Positions 14,378 to 22,425 of a stretch of DNA of 23,207 bases are shown piece after piece. Source of the DNA: TH5896 sp050748485 (lineage in GTDB: Archaea; Thermoproteota; Nitrososphaeria; Nitrososphaerales; Nitrososphaeraceae); NCBI GenBank assembly GCA_050748485.1, contig JBOGPP010000138.1:1-23207 (forward strand). The letters are read 5' to 3'. The position numbers and the translations under genes are program-made. The notes below the pieces were generated by a model. That model was not told the origin of the DNA and searched no databases. It worked only from the letters and a program-made list of their open reading frames with translations. Positions within the stretch are counted from its first letter, which is position 1, and each line of letters begins with the position of its first letter.

Positions 14378-15163
14378 ATGAGGAGCTGTGATTTCAATGG
14401 TCCTACTTATGAGATTCTGCCCTTGGATTGTTCGATGGTAGAGGAAGGCAAAGAGATCCCAATTTCGAAGCTCAACGAATTTGCCTGCCATAACCCAATT
14501 TTCAGAAGTCAGACAGAAGTCAACATCCGAAATTGCCGATGCAAAGTCTTTTCTTGCGAAATAATAGAATATTGGTTAAGTAGTAAGAAGCATGATGCTT
14601 GCTATCAACCCTTTTATCCCACGTGGTTGATTTCTTCATGGGTCATTTGCCGTAGTGCCAAACTAATGGGTTTTAGCGAATTAGTAGACATAGGATCAGG
14701 AGACGCACGCATTCCTTATTGTGGGGCAATCGCTGGAATGCGTGGGATAAGTGTCGAATTGGATGATAATCTAGTAGATTTGCAGCGGGAAATAATTAGA
14801 TCGACTGGCGTCGAATTCGAGATATTAGATGGCGATGCCTGCAAGACTAGTTTCGAAAAGATGAATTTATCGAGACCGATGTTTCTAATTTCAGGTCTAC
14901 CAGAACACGGAGAAGTTCTTGCCGATGCAGTAGTATCAAATCTGATTCAGCAGGAATTTTTGTCGTCCCACATAGGTCTTGCTCTTATGGGCAGTCACAC
15001 CATGAAAAAGTATGCAAGAGATAGTTCCCTGTTTGGTTGGGGTCGCTTCATTGCCCAGCACAATCTACATGTTTTGGATTGCCTTACCTTACCGACGATG
15101 TGGACTAACGAGCAATCCATCGATACACCGTTTATCTTTTCGCTGCTCGAGCTAAAACATTAG
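14378..15163 (+). CDS. Class I SAM-dependent methyltransferase-like protein
   Basis: The protein is 261 residues from the ATG chosen. SAM-binding motif I is V-D-I-G-S-G-D-A-R-I-P (103-113), and motif II ends in the acidic V-E-L-D about 20 residues later, both typical of class I methyltransferases. The frame is open back to 14222, but the first part of that extension overlaps the CxxC protein in another frame. The true start is therefore the ATG at 14378, a GTG at 14357 or a TTG at 14327. The N-terminal third is rich in Cys (C38 to C75 hold seven), including C-R-C, so metal binding is possible. Substrate is unknown; no catalytic N/D-P-P-Y motif of DNA/RNA N-methyltransferases is seen. Confidence 0.72.
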   Translation: MRSCDFNGPTYEILPLDCSMVEEGKEIPISKLNEFACHNPIFRSQTEVNIRNCRCKVFSCEIIEYWLSSKKHDACYQPFYPTWLISSWVICRSAKLMGFSELVDIGSGDARIPYCGAIAGMRGISVELDDNLVDLQREIIRSTGVEFEILDGDACKTSFEKMNLSRPMFLISGLPEHGEVLADAVVSNLIQQEFLSSHIGLALMGSHTMKKYARDSSLFGWGRFIAQHNLHVLDCLTLPTMWTNEQSIDTPFIFSLLELKH

Positions 15164-15285
15164 GTTTTCTTGAGACAAAGATACTGAATTCACATGTTAA
15201 GCATTCTTCATGATTTTATAGTAGAACTACAATTTTTAAGTATATCTTGGAAAGATATCTCCTATATCTCAAAAACAAGTCAATC

Positions 15286-15816
15286 ATGCCCACTAATGCA
15301 CCATCCCTATTAGTAGAGGCAAGGAGAAGTATCCCAAATAGTGGTAATATTGTAATAAGGGATGTTAGAATAGCAAAGCACTTCATTGAATTTGACGTGA
15401 GTGTCCTTGAGCAAGGAATACTAGATGGGATCGTCATTAAGTCACTTTCGACAATTGCTGACTTCGATAGATATGAAATGATAACGGAGGAACATTTGTC
15501 CAAAAAAGAGGCATTGGATAGATCACGGGAGCTCTTTAACAATGAGAGATATTGGAAGTGCCATGAGGTGCTTGAGGACATATGGAAGCAATCAGAAGGT
15601 GAAGAGAAAAGGTTACTGAACGGAATCATTTTGGTTGCGGCAGCCTTCGTCCATTTTCAGAAAGGCGAAAACCAGACATGTCTAAGTATCTTGAGAAGGG
15701 CTCATGGCAAGCTCGAGTCTTCCACAGGCGAGTATTACAGAATTAAAATCGATTTACTAAAGGAAAGTGTAAGAAAAATTATGGATACCGGTAAAATTAT
15801 TTCGCCAACGTTATGA
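15286..15816 (+). CDS. DUF309-domain protein
   Basis: The C-terminal half carries the DUF309 signature: the L-F-N-N-E-R-Y-W-K-C-H-E-V-L-E-D-I-W helix (83-100), with H93 and E94 conserved, and a second helix around 109-124 ending in A-A-A-F-V-H-F. DUF309 proteins are small all-helical proteins of unknown function. The N-terminal 65 residues form a separate beta-rich part I do not recognise. The frame is open from a TTG at 15247, but that lies immediately behind an A/T-rich promoter-like sequence (15231-15246), so the ATG at 15286 is preferred (176 residues). It precedes the GHKL ATPase by 128 bp on the same strand. Confidence 0.8.
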   Translation: MPTNAPSLLVEARRSIPNSGNIVIRDVRIAKHFIEFDVSVLEQGILDGIVIKSLSTIADFDRYEMITEEHLSKKEALDRSRELFNNERYWKCHEVLEDIWKQSEGEEKRLLNGIILVAAAFVHFQKGENQTCLSILRRAHGKLESSTGEYYRIKIDLLKESVRKIMDTGKIISPTL

Positions 15817-15944
15817 CCTGAATTATTAACAGCTCGATAAACATTGCAATCATTAATGCTGGGCCTTCAATTCTGCAGAGAAGTCGGTTACTGTGGTTAG
15901 CGTATTGACGATTCTACGCAATAGATAAAGGGGAGAACCACTAC

Positions 15945-17675
15945 ATGATACACGAAATGACAGTGGAACTTAAGGTGCATCCATCTTTCTTTAAAGAATT
16001 TGCAACTAAGACTTGGGTCTCTCCAAATGATATTGTCAAAGAAATGATCGAAAACGCATTTGACGAGGATGCAACCAAAGTACTGATAACTATTGTCAAT
16101 GATGGTGCTATTGTGATCGAGGATGATGCCGGCATGGATGAAGATGGAATGGAAAAATTTCTCGTTCTAGGTTCACCTCATAAGAAAAATGATTTTATCT
16201 CTCCCAGATTGAAGAGAACGAGGACGGGCAGGTATGGTACTGGTCGTTTATCTTTTTTGACGTCGTTTGATAGCATGAAAATGAGAACAAAGAGGGATGG
16301 ATTTAGAAAATCAATTCTGATTGATTCTTCATCTCTTGACGATCTTTACAAGGGAAACTCGAGATTGAAAGAGCTTGACGAACCTCTGTTAGTGCGCAAC
16401 GGCACAGAATTAACTTTAAGCAATTCTAAGGTGAAAATTGATCCAATCAAACTCATCAAGGAAATTAGAAAGTTGGCTATTCTTCGCTACCCCCTGTTTG
16501 AGGTATATTGGAAGAGCTCGAGCAGTTTTCAAGAATGGGATTTAAATGGATCACTGGTCATCACCCCCCCAGATATTCAAGGGCACAGAATTCCGGTCAA
16601 CATTGAATCTCCCCGTATTGTTGGTGAAATTGTCATTGCTAAAAGGCCTCTATCAGATGAGGAAAGGGGTATTGGGATTATGATACGGAACCACATAGTT
16701 ACTCGTACTTCGTTTGAGCTTGATTCAAGGTTGAGCCGAATAACTGGATTTGTTAGGTGTGATACCCTCACATCCCGTTTTGCAGACAAGTCTGCGTTGA
16801 TCGAAGATGATGAATATCATGCTTTCCACAGTACTATGAAGCAGTATATCAAGGACACGGTAATTCCTAGCTTGTCCGAATACGAGGATGTCTTGATTAC
16901 TAGAGAAGAATCGAAGATATACAAGGAGATTGATAAAGCATTAGGTCAGGCGCTATTTGAGAATCTAGAAGGTGAGGAGGAAATTGAAGGATTCCAGTTA
17001 GTCGATGTCAAAGAGGAGGTCAGAACTGCCGATAATTCGGAAGTAGAAGCTGGCGGGAGAATTTCTGCAGGTAATGAATTTCCTTCATCAAGTCAAAATT
17101 TGTATTCGGCTGTTCAGCGTCAATATACTAGTGAAAATCGAAAAGATATGGAATTGGAAGGCCTGGACGACAGCTCTGAATTGGTTTCAGATCGAAACGA
17201 GAAGACTATGTCTGTTGAAGATGGCATCAAGGGAATAAACGATGTAAAAACAGAGACAGATATTCCATCTAAGTTTGGCGTAAATTATGATTCGTTACTC
17301 GAGACATCGCCTGAAATCGAAGATAAATTTCAACATCCATCTGGAATATCAATGATAAAGAGGATCAGAAAGCCGATTATCAGGAAAACTTTCGCCCTAA
17401 AGAAGGTTGGATATAAAGTCATTCCATACGAGGATGAAACTGATTCGAGATACAGCTTTAGAAGCGAGAACGTCGTCTTTGTGAACAAGGCTAACTCAGC
17501 GTACCGCTCAGAAGCAAGAAGAGGCGATGAATTTCTATTACGGCATATAATAAGGATTGTCGCTGAGGCTCTCGCTGAAGCCAAGCATCCAGAAGCAAAA
17601 GAGGCATTAGAATTACAAAACAGGCTAATTGCCGAAGCGATCAGAATCCACGACCACTCGGTTCCTAAGAAATAA
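15945..17675 (+). CDS. GHKL ATPase (MORC/Hsp90/MutL-like), 576 residues
   Basis: The N-terminal domain is an intact Bergerat-fold ATPase. The N-box is E33-x-x-E-N37-A-F-D, G1 is D60-D-A-G-M, G2 is G95-R-Y-G-T-G100, and a later N-G-T-E-L gives the G3 Thr. An S5-like transducer region follows (about 170-330). An acidic, Ser/Glu-rich, probably disordered linker comes next (about 340-455). A basic stretch (about 466-485) leads into a conserved-looking C-terminal domain ending in helices. There is no sensor, phosphoacceptor or membrane segment, so this is not a histidine kinase. The order resembles prokaryotic MORC/Hsp90-like ATPases. A GGGGAG sequence lies about 10 nt before the ATG. The proteasome beta gene follows 77 bp later. 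Function unknown: chaperone-like or DNA-associated are both possible. Confidence 0.8.
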   Translation: MIHEMTVELKVHPSFFKEFATKTWVSPNDIVKEMIENAFDEDATKVLITIVNDGAIVIEDDAGMDEDGMEKFLVLGSPHKKNDFISPRLKRTRTGRYGTGRLSFLTSFDSMKMRTKRDGFRKSILIDSSSLDDLYKGNSRLKELDEPLLVRNGTELTLSNSKVKIDPIKLIKEIRKLAILRYPLFEVYWKSSSSFQEWDLNGSLVITPPDIQGHRIPVNIESPRIVGEIVIAKRPLSDEERGIGIMIRNHIVTRTSFELDSRLSRITGFVRCDTLTSRFADKSALIEDDEYHAFHSTMKQYIKDTVIPSLSEYEDVLITREESKIYKEIDKALGQALFENLEGEEEIEGFQLVDVKEEVRTADNSEVEAGGRISAGNEFPSSSQNLYSAVQRQYTSENRKDMELEGLDDSSELVSDRNEKTMSVEDGIKGINDVKTETDIPSKFGVNYDSLLETSPEIEDKFQHPSGISMIKRIRKPIIRKTFALKKVGYKVIPYEDETDSRYSFRSENVVFVNKANSAYRSEARRGDEFLLRHIIRIVAEALAEAKHPEAKEALELQNRLIAEAIRIHDHSVPKK

Positions 17676-17752
17676 TGAAGCTTAGATTCCTGGAAAAGAC
17701 CCCCGATAGAAAGGACTAAATCTAACTACACTCGGATATAATGACGAAATAA

Positions 17753-18355
17753 ATGGCTTTTCAATTTATGCCAGGGGCGACGGCAGTTGGGCTAACGTTC
17801 TCTAACGGTGTCATCTTAGCTGCTGAAAAACGTGTCTCGTATGGGAATTTCGTTATTAATAAGCATACAAGAAAAATATTTTCTGTCACTGATAGTGTTG
17901 GCGCTGCATGCGCGGGTATGATAGCGGATATGCAAGTATTGGTCAGGCAAGTCGAGGCATTGGCAAAAATTCGAAGGCTTGAAACAAGACGAAATGTTGC
18001 GCCTAATTCGATAGCCAAATTGATGTCCGTCATAATGTTTGAACGCAGATTTTTCCCGCTTCTTACACAAGTTATTGTTGGGGGAGTAAACACAAAATCA
18101 CAAATCTATACATTAGATCCTCTGGGTTCTGTTCTTCCAGATGATTACGCTGCTGTGGGGACTGGCGCAGAAATGGCACTAGGAGTTCTTGACTCTGAAT
18201 ATAAATCAAGTCTTACGGCTGAACAATCAAAGGAGCTTACGTTAAAGGCCATCAGGTCTTCAATTCAGAGAGATTCTGCAAGTGGCGACGGGATAGATCT
18301 CTTGGTAATAACCAAGGGTGCTCAAGCACAAGAGTCCCTTAGTTTCGATAAGTAG
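17753..18355 (+). CDS. psmB: Proteasome beta subunit, predicted non-catalytic
   Basis: This is a 20S proteasome beta-type subunit of 200 residues with a very short pre-sequence (M-A-F-Q-F-M-P-G). Aligned with Thermoplasma beta T-T-T-V-G, it reads A9-T10-A11-V-G, so the catalytic Thr1 is Ala. Other active-site neighbours are kept: the E17 equivalent in A-A-E-K-R, the K33 equivalent in T-R-K-I, and R-D-S-A-S-G-D-G-I-D near the C-terminus. Sulfolobales have a similar beta paralogue starting P-A-T-A-I-G, which needs a second, active beta subunit. This gene probably encodes the structural partner in a mixed beta ring. The active subunit is not in the window. It is on the same strand as the GHKL ATPase gene, 77 bp downstream. 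Confidence 0.92.
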   Translation: MAFQFMPGATAVGLTFSNGVILAAEKRVSYGNFVINKHTRKIFSVTDSVGAACAGMIADMQVLVRQVEALAKIRRLETRRNVAPNSIAKLMSVIMFERRFFPLLTQVIVGGVNTKSQIYTLDPLGSVLPDDYAAVGTGAEMALGVLDSEYKSSLTAEQSKELTLKAIRSSIQRDSASGDGIDLLVITKGAQAQESLSFDK

Positions 18356-18537
18356 GTCGGTGTAATACCTAGTGCGCGAATTTTTCTAGAACTTGTTGGT
18401 TCATCCAAGAAATATTCAACGTCCTCCTGTTACGCATTATTCAAAAAGTCGACTACTACAAAGAAGAAGAAAACCCCCATTAATCAGTCACATAACAAGT
18501 AATTCAAACTAGATTAAAGAGCTCAAGTTAAGAGGGC

Positions 18538-18545
18538 AAAAAAAA
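18538..18545 (-). terminator. Oligo-T terminator of the zinc-ribbon gene
   Basis: A run of eight A on the plus strand (T8 on the minus strand) lies about 31 nt past the stop codon of the minus-strand zinc-ribbon gene. It fits archaeal oligo-T termination. Confidence 0.4.
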
Positions 18546-18576
18546 GAGGGACTTAACAGATAGCGTAAACCTGTCT

Positions 18577-18747
18577 CTACCGCTGCTTGTAATCGCTGAG
18601 TATGTTCTTATAAACGGGATTTTTCTTCCCGATGTATCTGACATATTCACCATAAGTCAGGTCCAAGTGACATTGATCACATCGCACAAAACTGAAATTA
18701 TCAGACAGCTCCGCTTTCCCATCACAGTCAGGGCACTTCACTTTCAT
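18577..18747 (-). CDS. Small zinc-ribbon protein (56 residues)
   Basis: From the ATG at 18747 the protein is 56 residues with C5-P-D-C8 and C23-D-Q-C26, a classic zinc ribbon, followed by a Tyr/Lys-rich tail. The frame is open upstream to an ATG at 18798, but the shorter start puts the zinc ribbon at the N-terminus and lies 24-33 nt from a TATA-like sequence (18771-18780), so it is preferred. The role is unknown; ribbons of this size are common in archaeal transcription and translation factors. It lies downstream of rpo12 on the same strand. Confidence 0.72.
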   Translation of the reverse strand: MKVKCPDCDGKAELSDNFSFVRCDQCHLDLTYGEYVRYIGKKNPVYKNILSDYKQR

Positions 18748-18820
18748 ACTTACGTAGCACTTAAGCCTCACTAAAAATGTATGGATAACCTCAAACATGA
18801 AAAATAACGGGTTAGCTTAG

Positions 18821-18988
18821 CTAAACTGCTTTTAATTGCTTAACAATAGGTTGTCTAGCCTTTCTAAAGACCCTGAATCCACAAATACATTTAATCTCAG
18901 GTAACCTAGATAGCTCTTCAACTGTTACATGTGTGCCGCAACGCATACATTCATAGACTACGCCTCCAAGAATTCCTGAATCAGACAA
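18821..18988 (-). CDS. rpo12: DNA-directed RNA polymerase subunit Rpo12 (RpoP)
   Basis: The 55-residue protein matches archaeal Rpo12/eukaryal Rpb12: Y-E-C-M-R-C-G (12-18), then E-I-K-C-I-C-G-F-R-V-F (31-41), and the basic tail R-K-A-R-Q-P-I-V-K-Q-L-K-A-V. The four Cys (C14, C17, C34, C36) form a zinc knuckle with C-x-C instead of C-x-x-C in the second half. Rpo12 helps assemble RNA polymerase around the Rpo3/Rpo11 platform. The only fitting start is a TTG at 18988, with an in-frame stop shortly upstream. It is under 60 codons and easily missed. It precedes the zinc-ribbon gene at 18577-18747 by about 73 bp. Confidence 0.88.
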   Translation of the reverse strand: MSDSGILGGVVYECMRCGTHVTVEELSRLPEIKCICGFRVFRKARQPIVKQLKAV

Positions 18989-19068
18989 TCCTATTTTGCT
19001 AGTAGACTATTCAAATAAAAGCTTATCTTCATAAATTCATGGTATTATCGTAATGATACCTGAATAGG

Positions 19069-20283
19069 TCATCTTTTCTTCCTACCTGAGGAGACGATTG
19101 ATAGTACGTCACGATCCTTCAAATGATAATTGACTGGGAGTCTTAATCCATCTCTTGCGTCTACGGCGTAGAGGAGACCCCGAGATAGGTCGCTATGAAC
19201 TGTATGTGCGAGATCTGCCACAGTTGAACCAGCCTCCATGAGATAAACGTCTGGTAAGACTTGTCCGTTCCTATCTGAAAACTTGGAAGGATTTGCCACA
19301 GGATAAACAGTATTCATCCGTAGTAGTTTCATAACAGCAACATTTATGGCGAATTGCACACCCGTTCTCATATATTCCCCGAGAATATCTCTCCTGATGA
19401 AATTAAGGGCCCATTTTTGTTTTTCATTCAACCCTTTCTGCTCTAAGATTTCAAACCGTTCGTCACCCGGAAGGTACTTAATCAACCCTCTGTGTTCAGC
19501 CCTCCTCAGTGTCAATTCAGCATCTGCACTCGCAGGCACAATGATAAGATCCTTATACTCCTCTCTCAATCTTCTGAAGTTATCTGAAGAAGACGGTAAA
19601 TCAACCTTATTTGCTACTATCAAGGTCGGTTTTGAGAGCTCCCGTAGAGACCAAACAAAATCCTTAGTAATTTCAGAACTATAATCATCAATCTTTGTAT
19701 CGGCTAAATTGTTCGATATGATTGCAGCCTTTACGTGATGTTCTTTTACTCCAATTCCCCTAAATATTTCTGTAATGGAATTTATCGTATCCACTCCGGA
19801 GTGTATCGAGCGGGCAATTTTATCCCGATTTCCTTCAAACAACTTTAGATACCACATGACTAATTCCTCCTCTATGTCCGCTATATCCGCGACAGGGTCC
19901 CCAGTACCTGGTTCGGCTACTTTACCTGAAGCGTCGATGCTCCCGGAGACGTCAACTATATGAAGTAGGGCATCAGACTGGGCTGCAACGGAGAGAAACT
20001 GATTGCCCAATCCCTTTCCTTCCCAAGCACCCTTTATCAATCCTGGGAGATCGACTATCTCTATCGGAATGAATCTCCATCCGTCTACACAGCGTGAGTT
20101 ACGGGGATTGTCACTAACGCCGAGCTCCTTGTGTACGCATAATGTAATTGCATTTGCATTCGCGACCGAAGGGACCTTCGTAGTAAATGGATAGTTTGAG
20201 ATATCTGCCGATGAAAGAGAAGCCGAGTTAAAGAAGGTAGTCTTACCAGTATTGGTCTTGCCTATTAACCCAATTTTTATCAT
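19069..20283 (-). CDS. OBG-type GTPase with TGS domain (Ygr210-like)
   Basis: This 404-residue P-loop GTPase is of the OBG/YchF superfamily. G1 is G-K-T-N-T-G-K-T (8-15), the switch I region is Y-P-F-T-T (31-35), G3 is D-L-P-G (78-81), followed by the Gly-rich G-A-W-E-G-K-G-L-G-N, and G4 is N-K-V-D (225-228). The C-terminal 80 residues form a TGS domain. Length and layout match the archaeal/yeast Ygr210-like branch, which is ribosome-associated; the precise job is unknown. YchF itself carries a different G4, so this is not YchF. It starts at ATG 20283, with its own TATA box (20303-20315), behind ilvD. Confidence 0.9.
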   Translation of the reverse strand: MIKIGLIGKTNTGKTTFFNSASLSSADISNYPFTTKVPSVANANAITLCVHKELGVSDNPRNSRCVDGWRFIPIEIVDLPGLIKGAWEGKGLGNQFLSVAAQSDALLHIVDVSGSIDASGKVAEPGTGDPVADIADIEEELVMWYLKLFEGNRDKIARSIHSGVDTINSITEIFRGIGVKEHHVKAAIISNNLADTKIDDYSSEITKDFVWSLRELSKPTLIVANKVDLPSSSDNFRRLREEYKDLIIVPASADAELTLRRAEHRGLIKYLPGDERFEILEQKGLNEKQKWALNFIRRDILGEYMRTGVQFAINVAVMKLLRMNTVYPVANPSKFSDRNGQVLPDVYLMEAGSTVADLAHTVHSDLSRGLLYAVDARDGLRLPVNYHLKDRDVLSIVSSGRKKR

Positions 20284-20302
20284 ACATAACCGACCTCATC
20301 AT

Positions 20303-20315
20303 TCATATTTATACA
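20303..20315 (-). promoter_or_regulatory. TATA box of the OBG-type GTPase gene
   Basis: The minus strand reads ATGTATAAATATG, 20-32 nt upstream of the ATG at 20283. It lies between this gene and the ilvD stop, so the GTPase has its own promoter. Confidence 0.5.
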
Positions 20316-20346
20316 TCTTCTTTGAATCATAAAGATCGAAGAGGAT

Positions 20347-22035
20347 TCATCTTGGGATCTCTGCTGCAGGAAGAGTAATCGCTCCGTCAGAAGCAGACTG
20401 CACCAGTGACGCATATTTTGCCAAAACTCCGGAAAAATATCGATTAGCGATTGGTTTCCAATTCTTAAGTCTCTCATCAATTGTGGTACTGTCTAACATT
20501 AGGTCAACTGTTCCCCTTTCAAGATCTATCTCGATTTGATCGTCGTTTTTTACGATCGCAATAGGTCCACCCTTCATAGCTTCTGGAGATACATGGCCGA
20601 TCATAAGGCCTCTGGTAGCTCCTGAGAATCTCCCATCTGTTACCATTGCGACCTTTTGGCCGAGTCCCTGCCCAACAAGGGCAGCTGTCACTGCTAACAT
20701 TTCTCTCATGCCTGGGCCTCCTTTAGGGCCTTCGTATCTAATGACCAATACATCTCCCTCAGTCACTTTTCCTTTTGAAATCGCCTCAAATGCTTCCTCT
20801 TCTGCATTGAACACCTTTGCTTTTCCACGAAATCGAGCTGTGCTGAGCCCGGCGATTTTCACTACCGCCCCCTCAGGTGCCAAAGTGCCGCTCAAAACCA
20901 TAAGCGTTCCTTGTACATGAAGAGGTGTACTTACGGGGGTAACCAGCTGAGTATGTTCAGATAAATCAGCCTCAATGTGATCCAGGTTTTCTTTCATAGT
21001 CTTCCCTGTTACTGTGATTACGTCACCATTGAAAAGACCGCGTTCGTAGAGCATTTTCATAATCACTGGGATGCCTCCTATCTTTTCGAGGTCAATCATT
21101 ACATAAGCCCCCCCTGGTCTCATATTTGCAATATGTGGTGTTCGCTTCCTAATTCTCTCAAAATCTGATAATGTCAAGTTAATACCGACCTCTCTTGCTA
21201 AGGCTAACAGATGCAACACAGCGTTAGTAGACCCACCGATTGCATTGGCCATGGCAATTCCGTTTTCAAAGGCTTCAAATGTCAATATATCCCTTGGTCG
21301 AATATTATTTTCGATAAGTAAACTAATTGCTTCTCCTGTCGCATAGCAGATGGTGTCTCTTTTCTCACTTTCTGCTGGCGCTGTAGAACTGCCCGGTAAC
21401 GACATGCCCACTGCTTCCCCCACCGACGCCATAGTATTTGCAGTATACATACCAGCACATGAGCCTGCAGAAGGGCATGCAACGTTTTCTAAACTTACAA
21501 GCTCAGTCAGACTCATCTTGCCTGCCTCATAAGTACCGACTGCTTCAAAAACATCTTGGATGGTGACCTGCTTACCGTTCCAGATCCCAGGTAATATCGA
21601 CCCTCCATATACAAATATAGCGGGAAGGTTCACACGGGCCATGCCCATCATTGTTCCGGGAAGACTCTTATCACAACCCGATATCCCAACAAGCGCATCG
21701 TATTGATGAGCGATCATCATCACTTCAATGGAATCCGCAATGATTTCCCTGCTAACCAATGACGCCTTCATTCCTTCGTGACCCATCGCGATCCCATCAG
21801 AAACGGAAATTGCTGTAAACTCCCTAGGCGTGCAACCAACGTCTTTTACTCCTTTCTTTGCATACTGCGCCAACCTTCCAAGATGGATATTGCATGGAGT
21901 AGCTTCATTGCAGGTAGAAGATACCCCTACCATGGGTCTTGAAAGATCGTCGTCTGTCAAGCCCATAGACTTATAATATGACCTTTGAGGCGCTCTTGCA
22001 CCACCTTCGATAACTTTGCGACTTGGTAAGTTCAC
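20347..22035 (-). CDS. ilvD: Dihydroxy-acid dehydratase
   Basis: IlvD dehydrates 2,3-dihydroxy-isovalerate and -methylvalerate to the 2-oxo acids of valine and isoleucine synthesis. The 562-residue protein has the three Fe-S cysteines expected of the IlvD/Edd family: C48 in A-T-P-C-N, C121 in S-G-C-D-K-S-L-P-G, and C193 in P-S-A-G-S-C-A-G-M. It also has D80 and K123 (the lysine that is carbamylated in family structures) and the G-R-F-S-G-A-T-R-G motif near the C-terminus. The start is a GTG at 22035. A TATA-like A/T-rich stretch lies 24-35 nt upstream. Neighbouring ilv genes are absent, so it stands alone. Confidence 0.97.
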   Translation of the reverse strand: MNLPSRKVIEGGARAPQRSYYKSMGLTDDDLSRPMVGVSSTCNEATPCNIHLGRLAQYAKKGVKDVGCTPREFTAISVSDGIAMGHEGMKASLVSREIIADSIEVMMIAHQYDALVGISGCDKSLPGTMMGMARVNLPAIFVYGGSILPGIWNGKQVTIQDVFEAVGTYEAGKMSLTELVSLENVACPSAGSCAGMYTANTMASVGEAVGMSLPGSSTAPAESEKRDTICYATGEAISLLIENNIRPRDILTFEAFENGIAMANAIGGSTNAVLHLLALAREVGINLTLSDFERIRKRTPHIANMRPGGAYVMIDLEKIGGIPVIMKMLYERGLFNGDVITVTGKTMKENLDHIEADLSEHTQLVTPVSTPLHVQGTLMVLSGTLAPEGAVVKIAGLSTARFRGKAKVFNAEEEAFEAISKGKVTEGDVLVIRYEGPKGGPGMREMLAVTAALVGQGLGQKVAMVTDGRFSGATRGLMIGHVSPEAMKGGPIAIVKNDDQIEIDLERGTVDLMLDSTTIDERLKNWKPIANRYFSGVLAKYASLVQSASDGAITLPAAEIPR

Positions 22036-22092
22036 AAAGGTAAGGATTTGTGATAGTTATTTTAATTTTAGTGATCCAGGAGCTCTGATATA

Positions 22093-22281
22093 CTACTCAA
22101 TTCTCGCAGTTATCTTAATTCCATCGATGCCCTCCACTTTGAATACCGTTTCGCACATACCACACTCTGCATTTCCATTAAGAAGATCGTGTGCTGAAAT
22201 CTCCTCATTTAAGTAATCACATTTCGGACAATGATATGAGAAAGTCAAATCAAAAGTTTCAAGCTCTACTGTTTCTACCAT
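22093..22281 (-). CDS. Small zinc-ribbon protein (62 residues)
   Basis: This 62-residue acidic protein has C18-P-K-C21 and C40-G-M-C43, placed as in a zinc ribbon within a mostly beta-predicted chain. The ATG at 22281 lies 23-33 nt downstream of a TATA-like sequence (22304-22314), consistent with a leaderless gene. It is upstream of ilvD on the same strand, 57 bp away, but ilvD has its own promoter-like sequence. The family is not recognised. Confidence 0.7.
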   Translation of the reverse strand: MVETVELETFDLTFSYHCPKCDYLNEEISAHDLLNGNAECGMCETVFKVEGIDGIKITARIE

Positions 22282-22303
22282 GATCTTATGAAGACAATCT
22301 CAT

Positions 22304-22314
22304 GATATTTATTA
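22304..22314 (-). promoter_or_regulatory. TATA-like box of the 62-residue zinc-ribbon gene
   Basis: The minus strand reads TAATAAATATC, 23-33 nt before the ATG at 22281. Confidence 0.45.
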
Positions 22315-22382
22315 GATATGCTGCAAGTCCAGAGCGCTAAATGATATATCCGCTTACAAAAAAGGGATACTTCAGACCCTAA

Positions 22383-22396
22383 ACAATAAATAAACA
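22383..22396 (+). promoter_or_regulatory. TATA-like box of the HIT protein gene
   Basis: CAATAAATAAACAT lies about 30 nt upstream of the ATG at 22426, in the divergent region between the zinc-ribbon and HIT genes. Confidence 0.45.
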
Positions 22397-22425
22397 TATC
22401 TGTCGACCATTAAGAAGTCAAATAG

